Shown here: positions 35,616-44,530 of the stretch, in pieces | Position numbering within the stretch: the first letter of the stretch is position 1 | How the letters are laid out: each line of letters starts with the position of its first letter | NCBI GenBank assembly: GCA_021202845.1 | Contig: JAJQCF010000023.1 | Location: forward strand, 1 to 64,000 | Length of the DNA: 64,000 bases | Direction: 5' to 3' | From: Oscillospiraceae bacterium | GTDB taxonomy: Bacteria > Bacillota > Clostridia > Oscillospirales > Oscillospiraceae | The notes under the pieces: generated by a model | The model's database searches: none | Told to the model about the DNA's origin: nothing | What the model saw: only the letters and a program-made list of their open reading frames with translations | Position numbers and translations under genes: made by a program

Positions 35616-38084
35616 ATGGGCTTGGCGAAAAGGATTATTTGCGTGTGTGCGCTGGCGGCGGTTGTTGTGCTGTGCGGCTGCTCAGGCGAGGAAACGGAGG
35701 GCGCGGCGGCGAGCGAGGCTCCGAGCGCGGAGAGCGCGCCGGTGCAGACCGAGGCGGCTGAGGAGCGCGGCGCGGACGTTATCATCAACGAATACATGAC
35801 GGACAACACCTTCACCGTCTACGACTGCGAAGGCGACTACGGCGACTGGGTGGAGCTTTATAACCGCGGCTCGGAGGCGGCGGACATAAGCGGCTGGGGG
35901 CTGACGGACGGCGGCAAGCCGCTCAAGTGGGTGTTCCCCGAGGGCACGGTCATAGAGCCGCAGGGTTACCTGCTCGTGTTCTGCGACGGCAAGGAGAAAA
36001 CCGACGCCGAGGGCGCGCTGCACACGAGCTTTTCGCTCAGCACGGATGACGGCACAATCGGGTTGTACACGCCGCAGGAGCGGGAGATTGACAGCGTGGA
36101 GATTGCAGATATGCCGGAGAATATATCCTGCGGCGTCGCGGAGGGCGAGATGAGACTGTTCGCGCGGCCCACGCCGGGCAGGGCGAACGACACGCCGTGG
36201 ACAGAGCTGGGCGCGGAGATAGTCCCCGACATAAACGACGGCGTGCTCATAAGCGAGACGCTTTCCGCCAGCAGTTCCCTCACGGACTACGACACGGACT
36301 ACATTGAAATATTTAACTCCACCTCGCAGGAAGTGAATCTGGGCGGCTACACGCTGGCTCAGGAGCCGGGCGAGGTGTTTTTCACATTTCCCGAAATGAC
36401 GCTCGCGGCGGGCGGCTATGTGCTTGTGTGGTGCGACGGCGGCGAGAGCGAGGAGGCTGACGGCGAGCTGTACGCGCCGATAAAGATTAACACCGCTGGC
36501 GAGGACTTCTATCTTGCGCAGGCTGACGGGCGGATTTGCGACGTATACTCCTCCGGCAAGGGGCGCAGCGGAATGTCCAGCGGGCGCGTCGGCAGCGACA
36601 CCTCGCGGCGGGTGTTCTTCGCCCAAGCCACGCCGGGCGGAGAGAACAGCGGTGAGTATTTTTCCGCCTACGCGCCCGTGCCGGAGTTTGACACCGACGG
36701 CGGCGTGGTGGAGGCGGGCAGCGCGGTCACGCTTTCCGCGCCGCAGGGCTTCACTATAGTCTACACGCTGGACGGCTCGGAGCCGACGGCCTCCTCCGAC
36801 GTGTACGAATCGCCGATTGCGATTGACGGCACCACCGTCATACGCGCCGCGGCCTTGGGCGAGGGTTATGCGCTCAGCGAGGTCGCGACGCAGACATATT
36901 TCACGGAAAACCCGCACACCATTCCCATTGTCAGCGTCTCCGGCTCTCCCGCGCAGCTCACGGGGCCGAGCGGGCTGCTGACAAAGCGCGTCGGCAGCGC
37001 GGAGTACGCGGTGCATTTTGAATACTTTGACGAGAGCGGGCGCAAGGCCGTGGAGTTCGAGTGCGGCGCGGAGCAGTTCGGCCAGTGGTCGCTGGACTAT
37101 AACCAAAAGGCGCTGAAGCTCTCTCTGCGGGAAATTTACGGCCAGACGGAGATAAGCTACAACTTTTTTGACGAGAACGACAGCGCGGCCACGACGTTCA
37201 CCAAGCTGCTGCTGCGCCCCAGCGGTCAGGACCAGAACGGCGCCAAGCTGCGCGACGAGCTTATTCCCGCCATAGTGCGCGGCGAAATGGACATAGACTA
37301 TCAGGAGTACCGCGCCTGCGCGCTGTATGTAAACGGCGAATACTGGGGACTTTACTACATCCGCGAGCACCTCGGCGGCGACTATTTAGAGGCATACTAC
37401 GATTATACCGAGGGCGACTACGACCTCATAAAGTGGCAGTCCTACGCGCAGAAGGGCACGATGGAGGAGTATCAGGCGCTGGAGCGCTACTGCGGCAGCC
37501 ACGACTTGACCGTGCAGGAAAACTATGACTACATCTGCTCCATAGTGGACACGCAGTCGCTGATGAATTTTTGGATAACCGAGACATACTTCGGCAACCC
37601 CGACACGGGCAACATCAGGTGCTACAAGACGAGCGAGGGCAAGTGGCGGTGGATGATTTTTGACTTCGACTGGGCGATGAACTCCACGTCGTGGAAGTAC
37701 AACTACATAAATCTGCACCTGCTCGACCCCGATGGTCACGGCGCGGCGGACTTCAGCAATGTCATAATAAGAAAGCTGCTGCAAAACGAGGACTTCCGCG
37801 ACGAGTTCATAACCGCCTACTGCTACCACATTCAAAATACGTTCGCCGCCGAGAGGGTTGTCCCGATTTTGGAGGCAATGGCGGAGAAAATTGACGGCGA
37901 AATTCCGCTGCAGCAGGCGCGCTGGGGCTACCCCGTGTACGACACATGGAAAAACAGCACCCTGCCGTTCCTGCGCGGCGTGCTGGAGGCCAAGCCGGAG
38001 CTGGCGGCGCAGCAACTCAAGAGCAGCTTTTCCCTCACGGACGAGCAGCTGGCGGAGTATATGGCGGCAGCCGCGGAAATGTAA
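35616..38084 (+). CDS. Lipoprotein with two lamin-tail domains, chitobiase-like C-terminal domain and CotH kinase domain
   Basis: An 822-residue lipoprotein with lipobox VLCGCS. Two lamin-tail domains follow, starting DVIINEYMTDN (about 54) and GVLISETLSAS (about 208), each with the DYxDWVELYN-type core. Then a chitobiase/hexosaminidase C-terminal beta-domain (IVYTLDGSEPTASS, about 355-430), and a CotH domain (about 440-780) with NGEYWGLYYIREH and WRWMIFDFDWAMN. CotH-type proteins are atypical kinases that phosphorylate secreted proteins, in Bacillus on spore coat. Here export as a lipoprotein points to surface targets; the target is unknown. GTT-ATG start with only weak GA-rich bases upstream. 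Confidence 0.87.
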   Translation: MGLAKRIICVCALAAVVVLCGCSGEETEGAAASEAPSAESAPVQTEAAEERGADVIINEYMTDNTFTVYDCEGDYGDWVELYNRGSEAADISGWGLTDGGKPLKWVFPEGTVIEPQGYLLVFCDGKEKTDAEGALHTSFSLSTDDGTIGLYTPQEREIDSVEIADMPENISCGVAEGEMRLFARPTPGRANDTPWTELGAEIVPDINDGVLISETLSASSSLTDYDTDYIEIFNSTSQEVNLGGYTLAQEPGEVFFTFPEMTLAAGGYVLVWCDGGESEEADGELYAPIKINTAGEDFYLAQADGRICDVYSSGKGRSGMSSGRVGSDTSRRVFFAQATPGGENSGEYFSAYAPVPEFDTDGGVVEAGSAVTLSAPQGFTIVYTLDGSEPTASSDVYESPIAIDGTTVIRAAALGEGYALSEVATQTYFTENPHTIPIVSVSGSPAQLTGPSGLLTKRVGSAEYAVHFEYFDESGRKAVEFECGAEQFGQWSLDYNQKALKLSLREIYGQTEISYNFFDENDSAATTFTKLLLRPSGQDQNGAKLRDELIPAIVRGEMDIDYQEYRACALYVNGEYWGLYYIREHLGGDYLEAYYDYTEGDYDLIKWQSYAQKGTMEEYQALERYCGSHDLTVQENYDYICSIVDTQSLMNFWITETYFGNPDTGNIRCYKTSEGKWRWMIFDFDWAMNSTSWKYNYINLHLLDPDGHGAADFSNVIIRKLLQNEDFRDEFITAYCYHIQNTFAAERVVPILEAMAEKIDGEIPLQQARWGYPVYDTWKNSTLPFLRGVLEAKPELAAQQLKSSFSLTDEQLAEYMAAAAEM

Positions 38085-38100
38085 AGCGCGGGTTTTGCTC

Positions 38101-38128
38101 TTGTAATTTTTTCGTGTGAAGGTATAAT
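38101..38128 (+). promoter_or_regulatory. Promoter of the MATE transporter
   Basis: TTGTAA at 38101-38106, 16-nt spacer, TATAAT at 38123-38128. Confidence 0.6.
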
Positions 38129-38175
38129 AGAGAGTATATCGGATTAAAAATCTAACGAGAGGAGGGCTGCGGGAA

Positions 38176-39519
38176 GTGAAGGGCGAGCGGATGTTTTCGG
38201 GCAGAGATTTGCGCAAGCTGCTGATTCCGCTGATTATTGAGCAGGTTTTCACCGCGCTCATGGGTACGGCGGACACGATGATGGTGGCGCGCGTGGGTTC
38301 GGCGGCGGTCTCCGGCGTCTCGCTTGTGGACTCAATAAACACTCTCGTGCTCTACCTGCTCTCCGCGCTCGCCACGGGCGGCACCATTATCTGCTCGCAG
38401 TACATAGGCCGCCGCGACAGGGCGGAGGCGGGGCGCGCCGCGCATCAGGTTATTCTGGCAACGCTTATGCTGGCGCTGGCGATGATGGCGTTCTGCCTCG
38501 CTCTGCGCACGCCGCTTTTGCGGCTCATATACGGCTCGGTCGAGGCGGACGTTATGGCCTCGGCGCAGGTATATTTTCTTGTGACGGCCATATCCTACCC
38601 GTTTATCGCGCTTTTCAGCACCTACGCGGCGCTCTACCGCGCGGCGGGCAACTCCCGCGTCTCCATGCTCGTCTCCGGCGGGTGCAATTTGGTCAACATA
38701 GGCGGCAACGCGCTGCTCATCTTCGGCCTCGGCCTCGGTGTGCTGGGCGCGGCGCTGGCAACGCTGACCTCGCGCGTACTCTCCGCCGTGATAATGATGC
38801 TCATTCAGCGCCGCCCCAACCAGCCGCTGGACTTCGGCCCCATTACCGGCATCAAGCCGGACTTTGCCGTAATCCGCCGCGTGCTCTCGGTCGGTCTGCC
38901 CTCGGGCGTGGAAAACTCCATGTTCCAGCTGGGCAAGCTCGTGGTGCAGAGCACGGTTTCCACGCTGGGCACAGTCGCCATTGCCGCCAACTCCATTGTG
39001 TACGTGTTGGAGGCGTTTTCGTCCATGCCGAGTATGGCAATAGGATTAGGGCTTGTGACCGTAGCGGGTCAGTGCATCGGCGCGGGCGAACTGGAGCAGG
39101 CCAAGTATTACATCAAGCGCCTGACCGCGCTCTCCGCCGTCACGCTGCTGGGCGTGAACTGGCTCGTCATGGCGCTGACGCCGGGTGTCACGGTGCTGGC
39201 GGGGCTGGAGCCGCAGGAGGCGGAGATGACAATACACGTAATGCTTATTATCAGCATTGTCAAGCCGTTCCTCTGGCCGCTGGCCTTCACGCCGGCCAAC
39301 GGTATGCGCGCCGCCGGAGACGTGCGCTACAATATGTGCGTCACCACCATATCCATGTGGGGGCTGCGCGTTATGCTCGCCACGGTGCTCTGCCGCTGTC
39401 TGGGCTTTGGGCTGACGGGCATATGGATAGGATATTTCGCAGACTGGGGCCTGCGCTCGGTGCTGTTCGCGGGGCGCTTTGTACGCGGCAAGTGGGCGCT
39501 GCACCATGTTATAGATTAG
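38176..39519 (+). CDS. MATE-family efflux transporter
   Basis: A 447-residue protein with about twelve hydrophobic segments in two similar halves. It begins LIIEQVFTALMGTADTMMVA, a MATE hallmark, and has LSVGLPSGVENSMFQLG at the start of the second half. It would export drugs or metabolites using an ion gradient. Start is GTG with GAGGAGGG upstream. A short intergenic region with a long hairpin separates it from the convergent metallophosphoesterase. Confidence 0.92.
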   Translation: MKGERMFSGRDLRKLLIPLIIEQVFTALMGTADTMMVARVGSAAVSGVSLVDSINTLVLYLLSALATGGTIICSQYIGRRDRAEAGRAAHQVILATLMLALAMMAFCLALRTPLLRLIYGSVEADVMASAQVYFLVTAISYPFIALFSTYAALYRAAGNSRVSMLVSGGCNLVNIGGNALLIFGLGLGVLGAALATLTSRVLSAVIMMLIQRRPNQPLDFGPITGIKPDFAVIRRVLSVGLPSGVENSMFQLGKLVVQSTVSTLGTVAIAANSIVYVLEAFSSMPSMAIGLGLVTVAGQCIGAGELEQAKYYIKRLTALSAVTLLGVNWLVMALTPGVTVLAGLEPQEAEMTIHVMLIISIVKPFLWPLAFTPANGMRAAGDVRYNMCVTTISMWGLRVMLATVLCRCLGFGLTGIWIGYFADWGLRSVLFAGRFVRGKWALHHVID

Positions 39520-39523
39520 CGCG

Positions 39524-39598
39524 TTACCTGTCGCTCGGCAGCGCCTCGGCATCGCCAAATATCATGTCGTCTATGTCTACCGTGTCCAAATTCGTCAA
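39524..39598 (-). CDS. Candidate 24-residue small ORF downstream of the metallophosphoesterase
   Basis: Reads (M)TNLDTVDIDDMIFGDAEALP and then SDR, from a TTG at 39598 to TAA at 39524. A strong Shine-Dalgarno sequence, GGGAGGTG, lies 8 nt upstream. That sequence is one arm of a 14-bp hairpin (see the repeat entry). No family is recognised, the peptide is acidic, and there is no signal peptide. It could be an unremarkable tail of the convergent gap. Confidence 0.35.
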   Translation of the reverse strand: MTNLDTVDIDDMIFGDAEALPSDR

Positions 39599-39605
39599 AA
39601 TGCTT

Positions 39606-39652
39606 TCACCTCCCGCATGGGCGTTCAGTCCATACTATGCGGGAGGTGAAGC
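39606..39652. repeat. 14-bp inverted repeat between convergent genes
   Basis: TTCACCTCCCGCAT (starting near 39606) pairs with ATGCGGGAGGTGAA (ending near 39649) around an 18-nt loop. It lies between the MATE and metallophosphoesterase ends and may be a terminator, but neither side has a good T-tract. On the minus strand the second-transcribed arm contains the Shine-Dalgarno sequence of the small ORF at 39524-39598. Confidence 0.75.
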
Positions 39653-39662
39653 GTTTATGCAC

Positions 39663-40505
39663 TCATTTTTCACTTTTCAGCGTGACGGCTACGATTTCAG
39701 GGTTGTTCAGCAGCCGCGGCACGGGCTGCCATGCGCCTATGCCGTGGGAGACAATCATGTCGTAGCCCTCGCCGCCTATAACCGAATCCGTGTTGTCGGG
39801 GAAAAGCTCGCCGCCCGTGCCAAGCAGAGCGCCGACAAAGGGCAGGCGGATTATGCCGCCGTGGGCGTGGCCGCAGAATATGAGGTCAACGGGCAATTCC
39901 GGGTACTGCTCCGGCCAATAGTTGCGGTGGCCGAGCAGTATTATAAATGTATCCGGCTGCTCGGCGGCAATGTCCGCGGTCAGCTCGTCGGGCTTTATCA
40001 TGTCCGCCCTGCCGTTGGGGTCCTCCACGCCCGCAAGCACAACGCTGTCGCCGCCGGAGGTCAGCAGCACGTAGTCATTTTGCAGATAAACGGCTCCCGT
40101 GTCCGCGAGCGCGGCGCGCAGGTCGTCCAGCATACCGCAGGCGAACTCGTGGTTGCCAGTGACATAGTAGACCGGCGCAATGTCCGTTAGCTCCTGCAGC
40201 AGCCGCGTCACCTCGTCCATGTCGGAGTTGGCGTCAATCAAGTCGCCGGTCAGGGCTATGATGTCAGGCTCCGTGCCCGCTGTCGCCTCCGCCAGCGCCT
40301 CCACGCTTTGGCTGTACTCGGACAGATGTACATCAGAGAGCTGGGTTATCCTGAACCCGTCGAAGCCCGACGGGAGGTTTTCGTAGCTTAGAGTGTACTC
40401 CGTGACCGTGAGGCGCGTGTTGCTGTCGTAGACAAGCGCGGCGAGCGCCGCCAGCGCTGCCATCAGCAACAGTACGGCACGGATAAATCTTCGTTTTGCT
40501 TTCAA
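39663..40505 (-). CDS. Membrane-anchored metallophosphoesterase (YkuE-like)
   Basis: A 280-residue protein with an N-terminal membrane anchor (residues 8-25). It has the calcineurin-like motifs in order: LSDVHLS, LTGDLID, TGNHEF and FCGHAHGG, which bind the two metals. It would act on a phosphate ester at the outer membrane face, perhaps a lipid-linked sugar, since it overlaps the upstream GT39-type gene by four bases (translational coupling). Substrate is inference. Confidence 0.88.
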   Translation of the reverse strand: MKAKRRFIRAVLLLMAALAALAALVYDSNTRLTVTEYTLSYENLPSGFDGFRITQLSDVHLSEYSQSVEALAEATAGTEPDIIALTGDLIDANSDMDEVTRLLQELTDIAPVYYVTGNHEFACGMLDDLRAALADTGAVYLQNDYVLLTSGGDSVVLAGVEDPNGRADMIKPDELTADIAAEQPDTFIILLGHRNYWPEQYPELPVDLIFCGHAHGGIIRLPFVGALLGTGGELFPDNTDSVIGGEGYDMIVSHGIGAWQPVPRLLNNPEIVAVTLKSEK

Positions 40506-42049
40506 GGCTCCTCCGTTTCATTCCCGCGGCAGACCGCGTAGCTGCCGAATACCGCTAATGCCTCGCGCCCGTCCAGCTCCGAGACGTGCAGCACCGCCAA
40601 GCCCTCCGCCTCCGCCGCGTCTCCGAAGCGGAAGCCCTCAAAGCCGAGCACCGAGCGGAACGCGGCGTTTTCGTCGGCATAGTCCACGGTTTCCGCGAAC
40701 GTGAGCGGGTCGGTTTGCGTGTAAAACAGCGCGAAAATATAGGGCGCGTTCACGTAGTCGGTTATGTATATGTCCTCGCCGCCGCGCCGCTCACTCTCGG
40801 CGTACTCGATGGCCTCGCCCAAGCCGGGGAAGAAGTTCACGTTGCCCGGCTCGCCCAGCGCGTCATTATACCCGCCGAGGAACAGCGCGAAGCACAGCGC
40901 AATCCCCGCCAGCGGCAGCGCCGCCCAAGAGCGGAGCGCGCGGAGCAGGACATAGCAGCCCGCGGCCTCAAAGTAGACGAGCAGCGGCCAGAGCATATTC
41001 AGGCGGTTTATGTTGCCGGATATGAGGAACGTGCAGGCAAGCGCACAGAGCACCCCCGCGCGCAGCGGCCATTCCTGCGGCGTGTTTTTTCGCCCGCCGA
41101 ACGACACGGCGAGCCCGACTGCCGCTGTCGGCAGCCCGAACACGTAGAATATGCCGCCGTGCGCCAAGCCGAGGGAGTTCCACGGCAGGCCGTCCGACTG
41201 CCGCCACAGTATGCCGAGGAACGTGCGGAAGTTATCCCAAGCCGCCGTCCAGCCCCCGCCGCCCAGCACCGAGGTCGCGGACTGGCGCGTTGACGTCAGC
41301 TCCGGCAGCGTGAGGCCGAGCAGGTGAATTGCCCCCAGCCCCAGCGCGTTTGCCGCCTGACAGAGCGTTATCGGCAGCGCCAAGAGCGCGAAAACACCCA
41401 GCGCGGCGGCAGCGGGAGCGGGAGACAAATATCGCCGCAGGCGCACGGCGGCGATTATCAAAAACGGCGGCAGGAAGAAAAACGCCGTGCCGTAGGCGTA
41501 GAGCGCAAGGCCGAAGGCCGCGCCCGCGCCCACCGCCGCCCAAGGCCGCTCCTCCGCCAGCGCGCAGCACCAGAGCCCCGCCGCGAGCGCCGCGGGCAGC
41601 AGGTTGGATTCCAGCGCCCAGCGGCTTGCCATTATGTGCCACGGGTTTATCGCCAGCAGCGCCAGCGCCAGCAGTCCGAAGCGCCCGCCCCGCGCCCTGC
41701 GAGCCAGACGCCAGAACGCCGCGAGCGTGAAGCAGCCCGCCAGCGCGTTCGGCAGCCGAACGGCCGTCTCCGTCAGCCCCAGCACGGCGATGAAGGGCAT
41801 TGCCAGCCAGCTCATAAGCGCGTTCTGTCCGCTGCCCCATGCCTCAAGCAGCACCGGCCAAGCGTTGCCGCAGCGGTCAACGCCGTAGTTCAGCAGCGCC
41901 CAAGCGTCGTACCCCGCCGAGGCCTCGTCCTGATTCAGCCCGCAGGGCAGCGAGGCAAGGCAGACCAGCCGCAGCGCAAAGCCCAGCGCCAGCAGCGCCG
42001 CGGCCGCGGCGCGCTCGTGCTTATCCAATATTCCGCCTATGCGCCTCAC
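40502..42049 (-). CDS. GT39/PMT-type lipid-linked glycosyltransferase
   Basis: A 515-residue membrane protein with about eleven hydrophobic segments. The first loop has LNQDEASAGYDAWALLNYG, with the acidic pair expected of PMT/ArnT-like enzymes. NPWHIMASRWALESNLLP is also typical. It would transfer a sugar from a polyprenyl-phosphate donor to a surface acceptor. GTG start at 42049 with GAGGGG just upstream. It is the first gene of a two-gene unit with the metallophosphoesterase. Codon use and GC are as in neighbours. Confidence 0.85.
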   Translation of the reverse strand: MRRIGGILDKHERAAAAALLALGFALRLVCLASLPCGLNQDEASAGYDAWALLNYGVDRCGNAWPVLLEAWGSGQNALMSWLAMPFIAVLGLTETAVRLPNALAGCFTLAAFWRLARRARGGRFGLLALALLAINPWHIMASRWALESNLLPAALAAGLWCCALAEERPWAAVGAGAAFGLALYAYGTAFFFLPPFLIIAAVRLRRYLSPAPAAAALGVFALLALPITLCQAANALGLGAIHLLGLTLPELTSTRQSATSVLGGGGWTAAWDNFRTFLGILWRQSDGLPWNSLGLAHGGIFYVFGLPTAAVGLAVSFGGRKNTPQEWPLRAGVLCALACTFLISGNINRLNMLWPLLVYFEAAGCYVLLRALRSWAALPLAGIALCFALFLGGYNDALGEPGNVNFFPGLGEAIEYAESERRGGEDIYITDYVNAPYIFALFYTQTDPLTFAETVDYADENAAFRSVLGFEGFRFGDAAEAEGLAVLHVSELDGREALAVFGSYAVCRGNETEEP

Positions 42050-42214
42050 GTCCCCTCAATTTATTTTACGCCCCATTGTAGCACAGTTTGCCTGTCGAAT
42101 AAAGACTTTTGCACATTTCAACATAATTTCGCACGCCCCCGCCGCGAAAGGCGGCGAAATTGCGCTGTAAGAGGTCGAAAAAAGAAAACATATTATTAAG
42201 ACTGCATTTAATGC

Positions 42215-42243
42215 TTGAAACTTTCGGAAACTTGATATATAAT
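42215..42243 (+). promoter_or_regulatory. Promoter of the parvulin-like gene
   Basis: TTGAAA at 42215-42220, 17-nt spacer, TATAAT at 42238-42243, followed by an 80-nt leader. Confidence 0.75.
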
Positions 42244-42323
42244 GCAAATGTTGCGTGTCGGGTCGGGGCGTTTCCCGCTCCGCTCCCCCAAATAGATTTT
42301 TAACAGAAAAGGATGATTCTTGC

Positions 42324-43787
42324 ATGAGCGCATCTAAGTCCAATGACGAATACGTGGGGCTTGAGCCGAAAATGGACAAGCGTGCCAAGGCCGAAATGGA
42401 GCTGGCACAGCAGAATAAAAAGTACAGACGCACCGTCGCCATAATTGTGGCGATAATCGTTGTGTGCATCGCCTTTGTTGCGGTTGTCAACTCCTCGCTG
42501 TTCTACACCCACATGACGGCGGTTAAGGTCGGCGACACCTCATACTCCGCCGCCGAGTTCAGCTACTACTACGAGACCGTTTACAGCGAGTACTACAACA
42601 CCTACGGCAGCACCATAGACACCTCCACCGTCTACAGCTACGACGAGGACGGCAACCCGCTGACGTTCGCCGACTACTTCACCGAGCAGGCCATCACCAC
42701 CATGACGCAGATAACCGCGCTCTATGACGAGGCCATGAGCGTCGGCTATGTGATAGACGACGACTACGCGGCGGAGATTGACTCCAGCCTTGCCTACATC
42801 GAGCTTTACGCCTCGCTCTACGGCTATACCACGGACGGCTTCTTAGCCGCTCAGTACTGCCGAGGCATGGACACCGAGCTGTACACGGAGATAATCACCA
42901 AGTACCTCACCGCTTACTCCTACAGCAACTACCTCTACGAGAGTTTTGAATACACCGACGAGGAAAAGGCCGACTACTACGCCGCCAACGCCGACAGCTT
43001 GGAAAACATCACGCTCTACTACTACTATATCCCCGCCTCCGCCTTTGCCGACCTCGATGACGACGCCGCTGCCGAGGCTGCGCACGACGCCGCGCAGACC
43101 ATTGCGGATGCCGGCGACCTTGAGAGCTACCTCGCCGCCGCCGACGAATATGCCGGCACCGAAGACGCCGCCACGAGCTGGACAGGCTACGGCGACGACA
43201 TCAGCTCCTACTACAGCGAATGGGCGCTGGACGCCGCGCGCACCGAGGGCGACACCACCGTTGTTGACCTTGACGGCAGCGGCAGCTACGCGCTGTGCTT
43301 CGTCTCCCGCGACGACAATGACTACCCCACCGTCAGCGTGCGCCACATTCTCATTCAGGCCGAGGCCGACGACGACGGTGAGTACACCGAAGAGGCGCTG
43401 CAGGCCGCCTATGACGAGCTGGTCGAGATATACGATATGTGGCAGGAGGACCCGACGGAGGAATACTTCGCGGAGCTGGCCGACGAGTACTCCGACGACA
43501 GCGCCGAGGGCGGACTGTACGAGGAAATCTACAAGGGCCAGATGGTGACGGAGTTCAACGACTTCTGTTTCGCCGACCACGAGACGGGCGACACGGGCAT
43601 CGTGCTCGGCCAGTCCGACTCCTACGCGGGCTACCACCTCATCTACTTCGTAGGCGAGGGTGACACCTACAGCAACGTGCTGGCCGACGAGGCTCTGCGC
43701 TCCGAGGACTTCACCGCCTACCGCGACGAGCTGGCGGGCACCTACACCGTCTCCACCGGCTGGGCCATCCGTTTCGGCAAATCGTGA
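42324..43787 (+). CDS. Membrane-anchored peptidyl-prolyl isomerase (parvulin/PrsA-SurA-like)
   Basis: A 487-residue protein. A cytoplasmic N-terminus of about 35 residues precedes one membrane helix (VAIIVAIIVVCIAFVAVV). A SurA/PrsA-like helical chaperone part follows, then a parvulin domain near residues 340-450 (VRHILIQAEADDDG, YSDDSAEGGLYEEI, GYHLIYFVGEG). The protein is very acidic and Tyr-rich. It would fold exported proteins at the membrane. ATG at 42324 with AAAAGGA about 11 nt upstream. It has its own promoter and a terminator. Confidence 0.85.
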   Translation: MSASKSNDEYVGLEPKMDKRAKAEMELAQQNKKYRRTVAIIVAIIVVCIAFVAVVNSSLFYTHMTAVKVGDTSYSAAEFSYYYETVYSEYYNTYGSTIDTSTVYSYDEDGNPLTFADYFTEQAITTMTQITALYDEAMSVGYVIDDDYAAEIDSSLAYIELYASLYGYTTDGFLAAQYCRGMDTELYTEIITKYLTAYSYSNYLYESFEYTDEEKADYYAANADSLENITLYYYYIPASAFADLDDDAAAEAAHDAAQTIADAGDLESYLAAADEYAGTEDAATSWTGYGDDISSYYSEWALDAARTEGDTTVVDLDGSGSYALCFVSRDDNDYPTVSVRHILIQAEADDDGEYTEEALQAAYDELVEIYDMWQEDPTEEYFAELADEYSDDSAEGGLYEEIYKGQMVTEFNDFCFADHETGDTGIVLGQSDSYAGYHLIYFVGEGDTYSNVLADEALRSEDFTAYRDELAGTYTVSTGWAIRFGKS

Positions 43788-43816
43788 GATAAGCCCCCAA
43801 CAAGGTAAAATAAAAA

Positions 43817-43853
43817 CGCTGCCTCCCGCGGTTTCAAGCCGCAGGAGGCAGCG
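43817..43853. terminator. Bidirectional terminator between the parvulin-like and hypothetical genes
   Basis: CGCTGCCTCC (43817-43826) pairs with GGAGGCAGCG (43844-43853), with a second small stem inside. TTTTTGTTT follows on the plus strand and TTTTTATTTT on the minus strand. Confidence 0.85.
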
Positions 43854-43865
43854 CCGGTTTTTGTT

Positions 43866-44330
43866 TCAGTCGTTTGCAGTCTTATATTGCGGCAGGTTGT
43901 TCACTACGACGCGGCTGCCGTCGTCGTAGTCCTCGTACATATACATGGAGTTTACTATGGCGTGCATATTCAGCCACTTGAAGGAGTTGTCGAAGATGTG
44001 CGAGTCGGCGTAGGCTCCGGCGGGGAAGCACTCTTTTTCTATACGTTCCAGCATGGAGTGTATGTTCGTGCGTATCCAGCCCTCCTGCAAATCCGTGGCG
44101 TAGAAGCGGTAGCCCTCCAGCGGCAGCTGCTCAATCGCGCCGTCCGCGGTTTTCTGGCCGTAGATGTCGAACTCTATGTAGAGGTTCGTGTCGCAGCCGC
44201 GGCAGGAGATTGTCACGTAGCCGATGATGTTGTTGTACGCCCACGGCTTTTTTGCGCTCTGGCTCGAAAGAGCGTAGTCCTGCGGCGACATGGAATAGAC
44301 GGGAATTTCAAAAAATGTTTTTGACTTCAT
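43866..44330 (-). CDS. Hypothetical protein
   Basis: A 154-residue soluble protein, MKSKTFFEIPVYSMSPQDYA at the N-terminus, with two cysteines in SCRGCDTN and an aromatic-rich second half. No family is recognised, and there is no signal peptide or membrane segment. The start at 44330 follows GGAGG by 7 nt. It is divergent from the DUF3825 gene with about 200 bases between them, and a shared regulatory region is possible. Confidence 0.75.
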   Translation of the reverse strand: MKSKTFFEIPVYSMSPQDYALSSQSAKKPWAYNNIIGYVTISCRGCDTNLYIEFDIYGQKTADGAIEQLPLEGYRFYATDLQEGWIRTNIHSMLERIEKECFPAGAYADSHIFDNSFKWLNMHAIVNSMYMYEDYDDGSRVVVNNLPQYKTAND

Positions 44331-44530
44331 GGGTTTTCCTCCGGCATATATAATATTGCCCTCCCAGTGACAATATAGCATACAATGGAAAAATGCGCAA
44401 GGGGCTTTGCCGCATTTTCTTTGTTTTCCGCGTTTTTTCGCCGTTGCAATCGTTTGCAGGATATGTTATACTGAATTTACAGGCCGCCGATTGACGGTAA
44501 AATTTTTTATTTTCAGAGGTTATATTGCCT

